NCBI RefSeq assembly: GCF_040655075.1
Contig: NZ_JBFAJC010000048.1
Coordinates: 13,472 to 77,471 of the forward strand
Length of the DNA: 64,000 bases
Origin: Actinoallomurus sp040655075
GTDB taxonomy: Bacteria > Actinomycetota > Actinomycetes > Streptosporangiales > Streptosporangiaceae
Direction of reading: 5' to 3'
Positions 34,570 through 42,770 of the stretch are shown in pieces. A program made the position numbers and the translations under genes. How positions within the stretch are numbered: the first letter of the stretch is position 1; the number at the start of each line of letters is the position of its first letter. The notes below the pieces were generated by a model. The model worked only from the letters and a program-made list of their open reading frames with translations. It was not told where the DNA came from and ran no database searches.

Positions 34570-35673
34570 TTAGGCGTCGGAGTCCTGCAGGGCGGCGGAC
34601 CAGCGCTGCTCGATGCGGCCGAACTTCCAGACCGCCAGGGCCCCCGCCCAGATCACCAGCAGCAGGCCGGTGACCACGAAACCCGCCGTGTTGAGGTCCA
34701 GGGCGGCGATCCAGTCCCAGAAGGCCCCGTGCAGCCCGAACCGGTCCTGGGCGACCTGCAGCAGCTCGGTGCCGCCGATGACGAGGGCGAACGCCACCGA
34801 GATCCCGGTCAGGACGATGTTGTAGAAGATCTTGCGGACCGGGTTGGAGAACGCCCAGCCGTACGCGAAGTTCATGAACGTGCCGTCGATGCTGTCCCAC
34901 AGCGACATGCCGGCCGCGAAGATGATCGGCAGGCAGAGGATCGCGTACCAGGGAAGCGAGCTCGCGGCCGCTGCGGAGCCGGCCATGGCCAGCAGCCCGA
35001 CCTCGGTGGCGGTGTCGAAGCCCAGTCCGAACAGGAAGCCCAGCGGGTACATCTGCCACGGCTTGGTGATCGCCTTGGTGAAGCGGCCGAGGAAGCGGTT
35101 CATGAAGCCGCGGTTGTTCAGCTGCTCTTCCAGCGCCGCCTCGTCGTAGGCGCCGCCCCGCATCTCGCGGAACACCCTCACGATCCCCAGGAGGATCACC
35201 AGGTTGATGATCGCGATGATGGCGAGGAACGTTCCAGACACGGTCGGGCCGATCGTCCCGGTGATCTGGTGCAGTCCGGAGTGCTCGTCGGCGACGCCGT
35301 TGGACAGCGCCTTGATGCCGAAGCCGAGCAGCACGCAGGCGGTGAACACCACCGAGGAGTGCCCGAGCGAGAACCAGAACCCGACCGACACCGGGCGCTG
35401 GCCGTCGGACATCAGCTTGCGGGTGGTGTTGTCGATCGCGGCGAGGTGGTCCGCGTCGAACGCGTGCCGCATGCCCAGCGTGTAGGCCGTCAGCGCGATC
35501 CCGACGCCGAACAGCTTGCCGTCACCGAGGTGGTAATGCCCAGGTACGACCAGGAACAGCAGGATCCCCCAGCCGACCACGTGTAGCAGCGCCACGAAGC
35601 CGGCCATCCCGGCGAGGCGTCCCCACTCCGCCCGCCCAAGGCGGGTGCGCGTCGCGGACTGCACCGTCGTCAT
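34570..35673 (-). CDS. nickel/cobalt permease, HoxN/NixA family
   Basis: 367 residues from ATG 35673 with GAGGAGG six bases upstream. NiCoT signatures are intact: HAFDADHLAAIDN in helix 2, FSLGHSSVVF, and LGFDTATEVGLLA. Eight hydrophobic helices are visible with a hydrophilic centre. It imports Ni2+ (and/or Co2+) for nickel enzymes. Selectivity cannot be read, but the perfect Nur box directly upstream indicates nickel-responsive repression, so nickel is the physiological substrate. Confidence 0.93.
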   Translation of the reverse strand: MTTVQSATRTRLGRAEWGRLAGMAGFVALLHVVGWGILLFLVVPGHYHLGDGKLFGVGIALTAYTLGMRHAFDADHLAAIDNTTRKLMSDGQRPVSVGFWFSLGHSSVVFTACVLLGFGIKALSNGVADEHSGLHQITGTIGPTVSGTFLAIIAIINLVILLGIVRVFREMRGGAYDEAALEEQLNNRGFMNRFLGRFTKAITKPWQMYPLGFLFGLGFDTATEVGLLAMAGSAAAASSLPWYAILCLPIIFAAGMSLWDSIDGTFMNFAYGWAFSNPVRKIFYNIVLTGISVAFALVIGGTELLQVAQDRFGLHGAFWDWIAALDLNTAGFVVTGLLLVIWAGALAVWKFGRIEQRWSAALQDSDA

Positions 35674-35718
35674 GGATCCTCCTCGCTCGGGCCTGTGGGC
35701 TACCGCCATTGAATCCTT

Positions 35719-35737
35719 GTTGCAAAGTACTTGCAAC
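35719..35737 (-). promoter_or_regulatory. Nur (nickel uptake regulator) operator
   Basis: GTTGCAA-agtac-TTGCAAC is a perfect 7-bp inverted repeat with a 5-base spacer, exactly the published Streptomyces Nur box form (tTGCaa-N5-ttGCAA). It lies 46 bases upstream of the nickel permease ATG, where a bound repressor would cover the promoter. Confidence 0.85.
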
Positions 35738-35922
35738 AGTGGGGGTCCACATCCGTCACCCGGACGCCTCGCGGCCGCCACTGCCTGGAGGAGTTCCTGG
35801 AGGTCAAGGCCCTACGGCTCGGAGGGCTCTCAGTTCCGGAGCGGACTCGCGGCCGGAAGTCCAGGCGCGACGCGAGGCCCCGGCCGTACGCGCGACGGGA
35901 CCGACCTGACAGACTTTGCGGC

Positions 35923-36393
35923 ATGCGCGTCTATCTCGGTTCCGACCACGCGGGGTACGAACTGAAGCAGCACCTGATCGGGTGGCTCGCCGAGAAGGGG
36001 CACGAGCCGGTCGACTGCGGTCCGAAGGAGTACGACGGCCAGGACGACTACCCGCCGTTCGTCATGGACGCGGCGGCGCGGACCGCCGCCGACCCCGGCT
36101 CGCTCGGCGTCGTCATCGGCGGCTCCGGCAACGGCGAGGCGATCGCCGCGAACAAGGTCCCCGGCGTACGCGCCGCGCTGGCCTGGAACGACGAGACCGC
36201 CCGGCTCGGCCGGGAGCACAACGACGCGAACGTCATCAGCGTCGGTGCGCGGATGCACCCGATCGACGAGGCCACCCGGTTCGTCGGGATCTTCGTCGAC
36301 ACACCGTTCTCCGGCGAGGAGCGCCACGTCCGGCGTATCGCCATGCTGACCGCCTACGAGCAGACGGGTGACCTTCCCCGCCTGCCGGACTGA
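35923..36393 (+). CDS. rpiB: ribose-5-phosphate isomerase B
   Basis: 156 residues from ATG 35923. Markers are the N-terminal GSDHAGYELKQHL phosphate loop, DYPPFVMDAA, and GGSGNGEAIAANKVPGVRAAL. In the actinobacterial type the base is the Glu in GSGNGE, with no active-site Cys, as in M. tuberculosis Rv2465c. It interconverts ribose-5-phosphate and ribulose-5-phosphate in the pentose phosphate pathway. Its upstream shows no ribosome binding site, consistent with a leaderless transcript. Confidence 0.95.
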   Translation: MRVYLGSDHAGYELKQHLIGWLAEKGHEPVDCGPKEYDGQDDYPPFVMDAAARTAADPGSLGVVIGGSGNGEAIAANKVPGVRAALAWNDETARLGREHNDANVISVGARMHPIDEATRFVGIFVDTPFSGEERHVRRIAMLTAYEQTGDLPRLPD

Positions 36394-36399
36394 CGTATC

Positions 36400-36573
36400 T
36401 CAGAGGCGCGCGGCGGCGCGGCGCTTGGCCAGCCGCCGCTTCTCTCCCCTCCGGGGCTTGACGGGCTGGGGTGCTTCGGCCGGAGGGTTCGGCGCCTTGT
36501 CCTCCGTACGGGCGCGTGAGACATCGCGGGCCCGCATCGCCGCGTCGACCGAAAGACGCATGCCCTGTCCCAT
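36400..36573 (-). CDS. small basic protein
   Basis: 57 residues from ATG 36573 with GGAGG six bases upstream (revealed by CGGAGGTGGCGG-ATG). The N-terminus MGQGMRLSVDAAMRARDVSRA is conserved-looking, quoted by MGQGMRLSVDAAMRARDVSR, and the C-terminus is a strongly basic tail (KPRRGEKRRLAKRRAAARL). I recall similar small actinobacterial proteins with the same start but no known role. The tail would bind nucleic acid or ribosome. It is convergent with rpiB, six bases apart. Confidence 0.7.
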   Translation of the reverse strand: MGQGMRLSVDAAMRARDVSRARTEDKAPNPPAEAPQPVKPRRGEKRRLAKRRAAARL

Positions 36574-36778
36574 CCGCCACCTCCGAAAGATCCGATGATC
36601 TTTTAGGTCTCCCCTCGATACCCGGCCCGAAAACACGCGCAGGGTGGACGGCCGTTCCCCGGTGGGCGTGGCGAGGCGCCGACCGGGCCGTCCAGCGGGT
36701 TTTCGGACGGCCGAGACCTCGATCCGGCCCGGCGGCCCTGAGCGCGGACCAGGCGATGCTCGGTACAGTGCCCGCATC

Positions 36779-37897
36779 ATGCTTAGCCGCCTGGTCCAGT
36801 TCCTGCCGCCGAGGGTCCGTCGCTTCCTGCGCCGGATCCCCGTTCTCGTGCGGCTGTACCAGTGGCTCCAGCGCGGTCAGCTCATGCAGGACCGCAACGC
36901 CCTCATCGCCCTGATCACCGTCACGGTGGTCATCGGGATCTCTGCGCCCACGTCGCAGACCTGGTTCTCGCCCAGCGCCGTCGTCCTGACCGTGCTGGCC
37001 GGCGGTCTCATGCTGCGCGTCCGCAGCCTCGGCATCCTCCTCGGCGCGGTCGCCGCCGCGCTGCTGTACGACGCGATCGCCATGGGGTTCTCGCGCGTCG
37101 GCCCGGGCGTCATCGCGACGATCATCGTCACGGCCGTCCTGGCGACGGTGCTGGCCCGCAGCCGTGAGCAACTCGGCGTGAAGGGGCTACGGGGCGAGCA
37201 GATGCTGCTCGAACTCCGCGACCGGCTGCGCCGCCACGGGGAGATGCCGAATCTGCCGCCCGGCTGGGATTCCACGGTGGTGCTGCTCCAGGCCGGCGGT
37301 TCGTCGTTCGGCGGTGACTTCTTCGTCTCGGTCTGCAACGAGCAGACGCTCGAGGTCGCGCTGGTGGACGTGTCCGGCAAGGGCGTCGACGCCGGCACCC
37401 GCGCGCTGATGCTGTCCGGCGCGTTCGGTGGGCTGCTCGGGTCACTGGAGTCGGAGCGGTTCCTGTCGGCCTGCAACGCCTACCTGCAGCGCCAGCGATG
37501 GGACGAGGGGTTCGTCACCGCCGTCCATCTCACCATCGATCTGGAGAGCGGCGAGTACACCGTCGAGTCGGCCGGCCATCCGCCCGCCGTGCAGTTCAAC
37601 GCGGGCAGCGGCACGTGGCGGGTCAGCTCCGCCAAGGGCGTCGTGCTCGGCGTCGTTCCCGAGATGAGTTCCGAACCCGAGCGCGGCGTGCTCGGCCCGG
37701 GCGACGCGCTGCTGCTCTACACCGACGGCCTCGTCGAGGCGCCGGGACGCGACCTGGACGCCGGCATCGACCGGCTGCTCGGCGCCGTCGAGAGCCTCGT
37801 GCCCAGCGGCTTCAAAGAGGGGGCGACCGAGCTCGTCACCGAGATGGCCGCCGCCCGCGACGACGACTGCGCGCTCGTCCTGATCTGGCGGAAGTGA
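36779..37897 (+). CDS. membrane-anchored PP2C/SpoIIE-type phosphatase
   Basis: 372 residues from ATG 36779. About three hydrophobic helices (ALIALITVTVVIGI, AVVLTVLAGGLML, ATIIVTAVLATVLA) precede a SpoIIE/RsbU PP2C domain: GGDFFVSVCNEQTLEVALVDVSGKG, cited by GGDFF and VDVSGKGVDAG, then FVTAVHLTID, GHPPAV and LLLYTDGLVEAPG. The metal-binding aspartates in GGDFF, TDGL and DDDCALVL are all present. It likely dephosphorylates an anti-sigma-factor antagonist, linking an envelope signal to sigma-factor control; the partners are not in this window. Confidence 0.9.
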   Translation: MLSRLVQFLPPRVRRFLRRIPVLVRLYQWLQRGQLMQDRNALIALITVTVVIGISAPTSQTWFSPSAVVLTVLAGGLMLRVRSLGILLGAVAAALLYDAIAMGFSRVGPGVIATIIVTAVLATVLARSREQLGVKGLRGEQMLLELRDRLRRHGEMPNLPPGWDSTVVLLQAGGSSFGGDFFVSVCNEQTLEVALVDVSGKGVDAGTRALMLSGAFGGLLGSLESERFLSACNAYLQRQRWDEGFVTAVHLTIDLESGEYTVESAGHPPAVQFNAGSGTWRVSSAKGVVLGVVPEMSSEPERGVLGPGDALLLYTDGLVEAPGRDLDAGIDRLLGAVESLVPSGFKEGATELVTEMAAARDDDCALVLIWRK

Positions 37898-37953
37898 CGG
37901 CTCCCAGGCCGTGTCGCCACGTCACCACGCCCGGCACCTGGCAGGCTGCAAGT

Positions 37954-38430
37954 ATGAGCACTGTCACGCTGCAACCGGTCGATGAGAACCTGTTGCCGAG
38001 GTTGCTCGACCTGGCGGCCGTCGATACCGAGCCGCACGAGGTGATGCCGAGCCTTCCCGGGGCGCCGCGGTGGACGGACGCGCGCCGGGCCGCCTTCCGC
38101 GAACATCACCGGCCGGCGGACGGCGCGGCCTACGCCGTGCTGGTCGACGGGCAGCTCGTCGGTGCGGCGCGGATCATCCCCGCCGAGGCGCCCGGCGCCG
38201 TACAGGCGAACATCTGGCTGGGCCGCTCCGCCCGCGGGAAGGGCTACAGCACCGAGGCGTTCCGCCTGCTGATCGACGAGGCGCGGACCCACGGGGCCCA
38301 CGCGATCATCGCGGAGACCCACATCTCCAACGCCGCCGCCGTGGCGGCCCTCCGCACCCTAGGCGCCATGATCTGGGAGGACCCGGACACCGGATCGGTG
38401 CACGCCACGCTCCGCGTCGGCCAGGACTGA
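37954..38430 (+). CDS. GNAT-family N-acetyltransferase
   Basis: 158 residues from ATG 37954. GNAT fold with the acetyl-CoA loop RSARGKGYSTEAF (Q/R-x-x-G-x-G/A) at about residues 88-100, followed by the ISNAAAVAALRTLGA motif B helix. The N-terminal half matches the aminoglycoside-type GNAT layout. Substrate unknown. It ends three bases before the convergent merR stop. Confidence 0.85.
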   Translation: MSTVTLQPVDENLLPRLLDLAAVDTEPHEVMPSLPGAPRWTDARRAAFREHHRPADGAAYAVLVDGQLVGAARIIPAEAPGAVQANIWLGRSARGKGYSTEAFRLLIDEARTHGAHAIIAETHISNAAAVAALRTLGAMIWEDPDTGSVHATLRVGQD

Positions 38431-38432
38431 GA

Positions 38433-38822
38433 TCAGGACCGCGCCGGTTCCGTCGTCCCCGCCTCGATCCGGGCCGCCAGGCGCTCGCGCAGCCGCGTCA
38501 GCCGGGCGATCTCCGCGTCGAGGGAGTCGAGCCGGCGATGCGCGATCCCGCTGGGGCGCGCGCAGGCTCCCGGCCCTCCGTACGGCGGGAGCGTGTCCCC
38601 CACCAGCAGATCCAGGCGATCCCGGCATTCGCGTACGTCCGCGACGGTCAGCCCCACCGACAGCAGCTCGCGGATCACGCGGACGCGGGCCACGTCCCGC
38701 GGGCCGTACTCGCGCTGCCCGGCCGCGGTACGGCGAGGCGGCGGCAGCAGGTCGTTCTGCTCGTAGAAGCGTAGCGCCCTGGGCGTCGTTCCCGCCGCTG
38801 CCGCCGCGTCGCCGATCCGCAT
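38433..38822 (-). CDS. MerR-family transcriptional regulator
   Basis: 129 residues from ATG 38822 with GGAGG upstream. The winged helix is classical: MRIGDAAAAAGTTPRALRFYEQNDLLPPPR then REYGPRDVARVRVIRELLSVG, cited by ALRFYEQNDLL and REYGPRDV. The C-terminus is a short coiled coil with two Cys (EC, GACARP). It lies 13 bases after the oxidoreductase stop, so both are on one transcript from the 39906-39937 promoter, whose geometry is MerR-type; self-regulation is therefore likely. Confidence 0.9.
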   Translation of the reverse strand: MRIGDAAAAAGTTPRALRFYEQNDLLPPPRRTAAGQREYGPRDVARVRVIRELLSVGLTVADVRECRDRLDLLVGDTLPPYGGPGACARPSGIAHRRLDSLDAEIARLTRLRERLAARIEAGTTEPARS

Positions 38823-38835
38823 TCGTCCTCCGCTC

Positions 38836-39858
38836 CTACAAGGCCACCACGACGGTGCCCAGATGCCGCCCGGTCATTGTCTCGTGCAACGCCCGCGGCG
38901 CCCGCTCAATGCCCTCGACGCGGACGTACGGGAAATCGATGGCACCGGAACGCAGCCACCCGCCGAACCGGTCGATCCACTCCGCCTGCACCTCCGGGTC
39001 GCCCATGGCGCTGTACCCGCGCATCGTGATCTGTTTGAGTATCAGCTGGTAGACGTCCAGCTCCACAGGCGCCGAGGTCCCGGATCCGTCCTTCGCCAGC
39101 TGCCCCGACAGCGCACCGACCAGCACGAACCTCGCACCCGTACGGGCCGCCGCGACCGCGGCGCGCAGGTCCTCGCCACCGACGTTGTCGAAGAGGACGT
39201 CGATGCCGCCGGGCGCCGCCGCGGCCAGCTGCTCGGCCAGCGGCCCCTCCCCGCGTACGACGGCCGCGTCGTAGCCCAGCTCGGCGACCATCCGCTTCGC
39301 CTTCTCCGGCGACCCGGTGCTGCCGACCACCCGCTCGGCCCCCAGCAGCCGCGCGATCCGACCGGCCAGCGACCCCACGGACCCGGCTCCGCCGGAGACG
39401 AACACCGTGTCGCCCGGCCTGACCTTCACGCCCCGGGTCAGCGCCCCGTACGCGGTCCGTCCCTGCGCCAGATGCGCGACCGGATCGGGCAGCACGTCGC
39501 CCAGAGGGGCGCAGTCCGCGGCGGCCAGGACGGCGTGCTCGCGCCAGCCCAGCCAGTGGGAGACCAGGTCGCCGGGCCGCAGGCCACTGCCGTCCGGGGC
39601 GGTGACGACCTCGCCGATCGCCGCTCCGAACAGCGTGTCCCCGGGCAGAATCGGTGGGAACGGCGTTCCCTCCACGCTGCCCCCGAGCAAGGTCCGCAGC
39701 GCCGCGAACACATGGAAGAACCGGTTCCGGACGAGCACCTCGCCGTCGCCGGGTACCGGCAGCGGCACCTCGACGACTTCGAAGTCCTCCGCCCGCGGCA
39801 GCCCGGCCGGAACAGTCGCGAGGCGGACCTCACGGGAGGTTGAGGGCAGTTGTGACAT
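38836..39858 (-). CDS. NADPH-dependent zinc-free MDR oxidoreductase
   Basis: 340 residues from ATG 39858 with AGGAG seven bases upstream. Medium-chain dehydrogenase/reductase fold: GroES-like half, then dinucleotide site VFVSGGAGSVGSLAG and substrate-loop FDNVGGEDL. The catalytic-zinc cysteines are absent. The overall pattern (LILKQITMRGYSAMG) is that of NADP-dependent alkenal/one oxidoreductases. It would reduce reactive enones. The following MerR gene probably senses such electrophiles and induces this operon. Confidence 0.9.
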   Translation of the reverse strand: MSQLPSTSREVRLATVPAGLPRAEDFEVVEVPLPVPGDGEVLVRNRFFHVFAALRTLLGGSVEGTPFPPILPGDTLFGAAIGEVVTAPDGSGLRPGDLVSHWLGWREHAVLAAADCAPLGDVLPDPVAHLAQGRTAYGALTRGVKVRPGDTVFVSGGAGSVGSLAGRIARLLGAERVVGSTGSPEKAKRMVAELGYDAAVVRGEGPLAEQLAAAAPGGIDVLFDNVGGEDLRAAVAAARTGARFVLVGALSGQLAKDGSGTSAPVELDVYQLILKQITMRGYSAMGDPEVQAEWIDRFGGWLRSGAIDFPYVRVEGIERAPRALHETMTGRHLGTVVVAL

Positions 39859-39905
39859 CGAACGCTCCTGGAACGAGTGGACGCAGTAAGCCATAAGGCG
39901 CCGCG

Positions 39906-39937
39906 ACGCTATCCCCTGACCCGTACGTCAGAGGCAA
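39906..39937 (-). promoter_or_regulatory. MerR-type promoter and operator
   Basis: Read on the minus strand: TTGCCT (39937-39932), a 20-base spacer and TAGCGT (39911-39906). Inside the spacer CTGAC-ccgtac-GTCAG (39916-39931) forms an inverted repeat. Overlong 19-20-base spacers with a central palindrome are the defining geometry of MerR-activated promoters. It drives the oxidoreductase-merR operon. Confidence 0.7.
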
Positions 39938-39955
39938 GCCCCGTTCGGCTAGACA

Positions 39956-39973
39956 GGCAATTAGCTAATTGCC
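39956..39973 (+). promoter_or_regulatory. ArsR operator palindrome
   Basis: GGCAATTAGCTAATTGCC is a perfect 18-base palindrome ending 11 bases before the arsR start codon. AT-rich central palindromes of this kind are normal ArsR-family operators. It is separated from the MerR promoter by only 18 bases. Confidence 0.75.
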
Positions 39974-39984
39974 ATACTTCCTTT

Positions 39985-40287
39985 GTGATCGACGTGGAAC
40001 TGGTCAAGGCGCTGGCCAACGACAAGCGTCTGCTGATCCTGGAGTGGTTGCGGGACCCCGAGCAGCACTTCCCGGCGCAGCGCGACGGCGACCTGGTTCG
40101 TGACGGCGTGTGTTCGCTGTTCATCGCCGAGAAGCTCGGAGTGAGCCAGCCGACCTGCGGCGGACACCTCAAGATCCTCAGCCAGGCCGGGCTGGTCCAC
40201 GGCAAGAAGATCAAGCAGTGGGTGTTCTACCAACGCAACGAAGCCCGTATCGCGGAGGCGAAGGAGTTGTTGAGCGGTGACTGGTGA
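39985..40287 (+). CDS. ArsR-family transcriptional regulator
   Basis: 100 residues from GTG 39985, with no room for a ribosome binding site after the palindrome, so a leaderless transcript is likely. The winged HTH is clear: ELVKALANDKRLLILEWL, IAEKLGVSQPTCGGHLKILSQAGLV and VFYQRNEARI. A single Cys in VSQPTCGGH lies in the recognition helix, and another in DGVCSLF. The metal or redox ligand is not obvious. It overlaps the following ybaK gene by 11 bases. Confidence 0.9.
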   Translation: MIDVELVKALANDKRLLILEWLRDPEQHFPAQRDGDLVRDGVCSLFIAEKLGVSQPTCGGHLKILSQAGLVHGKKIKQWVFYQRNEARIAEAKELLSGDW

Positions 40288-40804
40288 TCTGTCGGCCGAC
40301 GTCGAGGTGCCCGTACCGGCTACGGACCTGTACGAGCGCCTGATCACGGATCTGGAGAGCGCCGAGGCGCGCTACCGGCTGATCGACCATGCGCCGGAAG
40401 GGCGCACCGACCTGGTCAGCGCCCTTCGCGGGCACGACGTCGCATCGGCCGCCAAGTGCCTGATCGTCATGGTCAAGATCGGCAAGAAGCAGACCCGCTA
40501 CGCGCTGGCCGTGGTGCCCGGTGACGCCCGGCTGGACCTGCAGGCCGTCAAGGCGCTCCTGGACGGGACGTATGTGACCTTCGCGAGCAAGGACAAGGCG
40601 GAGGAACTGGCCGGCAGCGTGAGCGGAACCGTGCTTCCGTTCAGCTACCACCCCCGGCTGGAACTCATCGCGGACCCAGCGCTGCTCGACGCGCCGGAGC
40701 TGTTCTTCAACGCGGCCCGGCTGGACCGCTCGATCGCGTTGGCCACCGACGACTACGTGCGTCTCGCCGCCCCTCGGCTGGCACCCATCACCTCCACGTC
40801 GTGA
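40277..40804 (+). CDS. YbaK/aminoacyl-tRNA deacylase domain protein
   Basis: 175 residues from GTG 40277, overlapping arsR. YbaK/ProX-type fold: IDHAPEGRTDLVSALRGHDVASAAKCLIVMVK, cited by RGHDVASAAKCL with the catalytic Lys, then YALAVVPGDARLDLQAVKALL, GSVSGTVLPFSY and the C-terminal FNAARLDRSIALATDDY. Such proteins clear mischarged tRNA in trans. Coupling to an ArsR regulator is unusual and suggests the editing activity is induced by a signal, possibly amino-acid analogue or metal stress (inference). Confidence 0.88.
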   Translation: MTGDLSADVEVPVPATDLYERLITDLESAEARYRLIDHAPEGRTDLVSALRGHDVASAAKCLIVMVKIGKKQTRYALAVVPGDARLDLQAVKALLDGTYVTFASKDKAEELAGSVSGTVLPFSYHPRLELIADPALLDAPELFFNAARLDRSIALATDDYVRLAAPRLAPITSTS

Positions 40805-40844
40805 TCCGTGGGACCGGCGTCACCAACGACCTCGGGGAGGGACC

Positions 40845-40937
40845 ATGTCGCAGTCCGACTACGCCATCCACTACGAGCCGATCTCGCCGACGACCGGCGG
40901 CCCCGCGAACCGCATCAGGGCAGCGAGCGGACCATGA
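40845..40937 (+). CDS. possible 30-residue small protein
   Basis: ATG 40845 is preceded by GGGAGGGACC, a good ribosome binding site. The frame reads MSQSDYAIHYEPISPTTGGP and stops after 30 codons, overlapping the end of the convergent GNAT gene by 23 bases. It may be a real small protein or the stump of a longer gene replaced by the neighbouring module. No family recognised. Confidence 0.3.
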   Translation: MSQSDYAIHYEPISPTTGGPANRIRAASGP

Positions 40938-41466
40938 CCACGTACGTGATCTCCCCGGCATCCGGTCGGACCACTCCGAGCCGGGACCAATTCCAGGATT
41001 CGTAGGCGGCGAGGGCGGGGGTGGCGTCCGGCCGGACGGTGAGGGTGGCTCGCTCCTCGTTACGTCGGCCGAGGAGCGCATCATGCAGGCACCGGCCGAT
41101 CCCTTTTCGTCGGTACGGTGCCGCGACGGCCAGTTCTTTGATCGCGAACGTGCGGCCGTCGCGTTCGGCGGTGAATTCGTAAGGCGGTGGCGGGACGATG
41201 CCCTCCCACCACCGCGTCGCCGCGCGGAGCGAGTAGCCGTAGGCGAACCCGACCAGTTCCGCCTCGACCGCAGCGGTCACCAGGCGGAAACCCGGCTGCG
41301 GCAGCTCGATCGCCAGCAATTCCCGGAAGCCCTCGACGTCTCCCGGTCCCTCGTCGTACGGAGGCTCGGCGAAGACAACGGCGTACAGGTCCACGATCTG
41401 TTCGAGCAGCGCGCCGGCCGCGCTGCCCTCATGCGTACGAATGACCAAGTCCGACACGTGGCTCAT
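40915..41466 (-). CDS. GNAT-family N-acetyltransferase
   Basis: 183 residues. The acetyl-CoA loop is in KELAVAAPYRRKGIGRCLHDAL (cited by YRRKGIGRCL), with preceding strand and a C-terminal half typical of GNATs (AYESWNWSRLGVV). The ATG overlaps the last codon of the upstream regulator pseudogene as ATGA, so the two were one coupled operon before the regulator decayed. The substrate is not known. Confidence 0.85.
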   Translation of the reverse strand: MSHVSDLVIRTHEGSAAGALLEQIVDLYAVVFAEPPYDEGPGDVEGFRELLAIELPQPGFRLVTAAVEAELVGFAYGYSLRAATRWWEGIVPPPPYEFTAERDGRTFAIKELAVAAPYRRKGIGRCLHDALLGRRNEERATLTVRPDATPALAAYESWNWSRLGVVRPDAGEITYVVMVRSLP

Positions 41467-42668
41467 CCGTTCGCGCCGGCGAAGCTCAGGTGGAAACGGT
41501 CAAGAAAGTCCTGCACGGCGGTATCGCCACTATGAGACCTGAGCTGGTTCCGGAGCGTATGAAGATGCGCGACGCCACGCGCGGATTACACGGAGGTCTG
41601 GAGTCCGAGGGACTGCATGCCGGTTTCCGCGGCTCCTTGGACATCACCCCTGTGGCACAGGACAGATGCCAGCCATGTGAGATATAGCGCCCGGTTGCGT
41701 CGATATTAGCTGGCTGTACTCTCAAGCGCCTCGCTGAGGAGCGTTTCAGCGCGGCGCAGATCTTCCGGCTCACCGAGGTCCATGAAGCAGCTTGCCTCCT
41801 GGACGGTGAGTTCAGAGTCGCTTAGCCACTCCACCCAATGGGGATCGGCCGCTTCGATGGTATTCGCGTGTTCCCAACGCGCCCGAGCAATCGCATTGGA
41901 GAACGCCGAGCGGTCTCCCGACGCGGCACACGCGACCGCTTCACGTAGCGCGAGCATGGACCGAACCCGGGGGGTCGCCCAGCCGCGGGCGGACGCCGAT
42001 GCCGCACTGACCAGGTTGAGTGCCTCCTGGGGATGGCACTGGTAGTACGCCTGCGTACTCATGCTGGACAACGTGAGCGTCGTGAGACGGTGATCCTGAG
42101 CCACCTGCGCGGCGAACAGCGCCTCAAGGTAGAAGCGGCGTGCGCGTTCTTGATCACCCGCGTCGAAGAAGGCCCAACCCGCGAGTTCGGAGACGTGGCC
42201 GACGGCGCTGCGCAGGGTGCTCCCGACCTGCTCGGTGTAGGTACCGTCGCGTAGCAGACGCTGAATGCCCTGAAGAAGGCTCAGTACGGAATCGCGTAGT
42301 CGGCCGCCACCATATTGATCATCGATCGAGTAGAGCCGCTGGATCGCTCGCTGGACCTCGTCGACATCCTTGGCACCCACGCGACCTGATACAGCCGTAG
42401 AGAAGAATTCGTCTACCGAGGTTCCGACGGTCGTCGGCCCGCCGGTCGGAGTGGCAACGGACTGGACGCCGAATAGTTCGTCCTCATCCATCGAGAACGC
42501 CCGCGCGTACAGCATTCGGTATCGCTCGGAGATGCCGACGGAGGCGCGCTCCCACCGCTTCACGTAGCTGAGCAGCGTCTCATGGTCGGGGAGACTGCTG
42601 CGGGCTTCCCCGGCAGCCTGCGCGAGTCGGCGAGCCATCTCCGGTTTGTCCCATCCGCGTTGACCCAT
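41463..42668 (-). pseudogene. XRE/TPR-type regulator, interrupted by two nonsense codons
   Basis: The first 320 codons encode a normal regulator of the actinobacterial helix-turn-helix/TPR-like group: MGQRGWDKPEMARRLAQAAG, SYVKRWERASVGISERYRMLYARA, then helical repeats (AGWAFFDAGDQERARRFYLEAL). TAA at 41706-41708 stops it after ALESTAS. The same frame continues as YRRNRALYLTWLASVLCHRGD, cited by NRALYLTWLA, into AAETGMQSLGLQ, a second TAA at 41586-41588, then ARGVAHLHTLRNQL and VQDFLDRF, ending at TGA 41463. That is a complete family C-terminus. The ancestral ~401-residue gene overlapped the GNAT start. Confidence 0.8.
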
Positions 42669-42770
42669 GCAGTTATCAGGGCAGAGGCGTGGCCCTGGCC
42701 GGCTCCGCGCCAGGGCGCACGCTGGACCTTAGGCGTCGGGCCCTATCCCTGAGGGGAGAACCTTGCGTGC

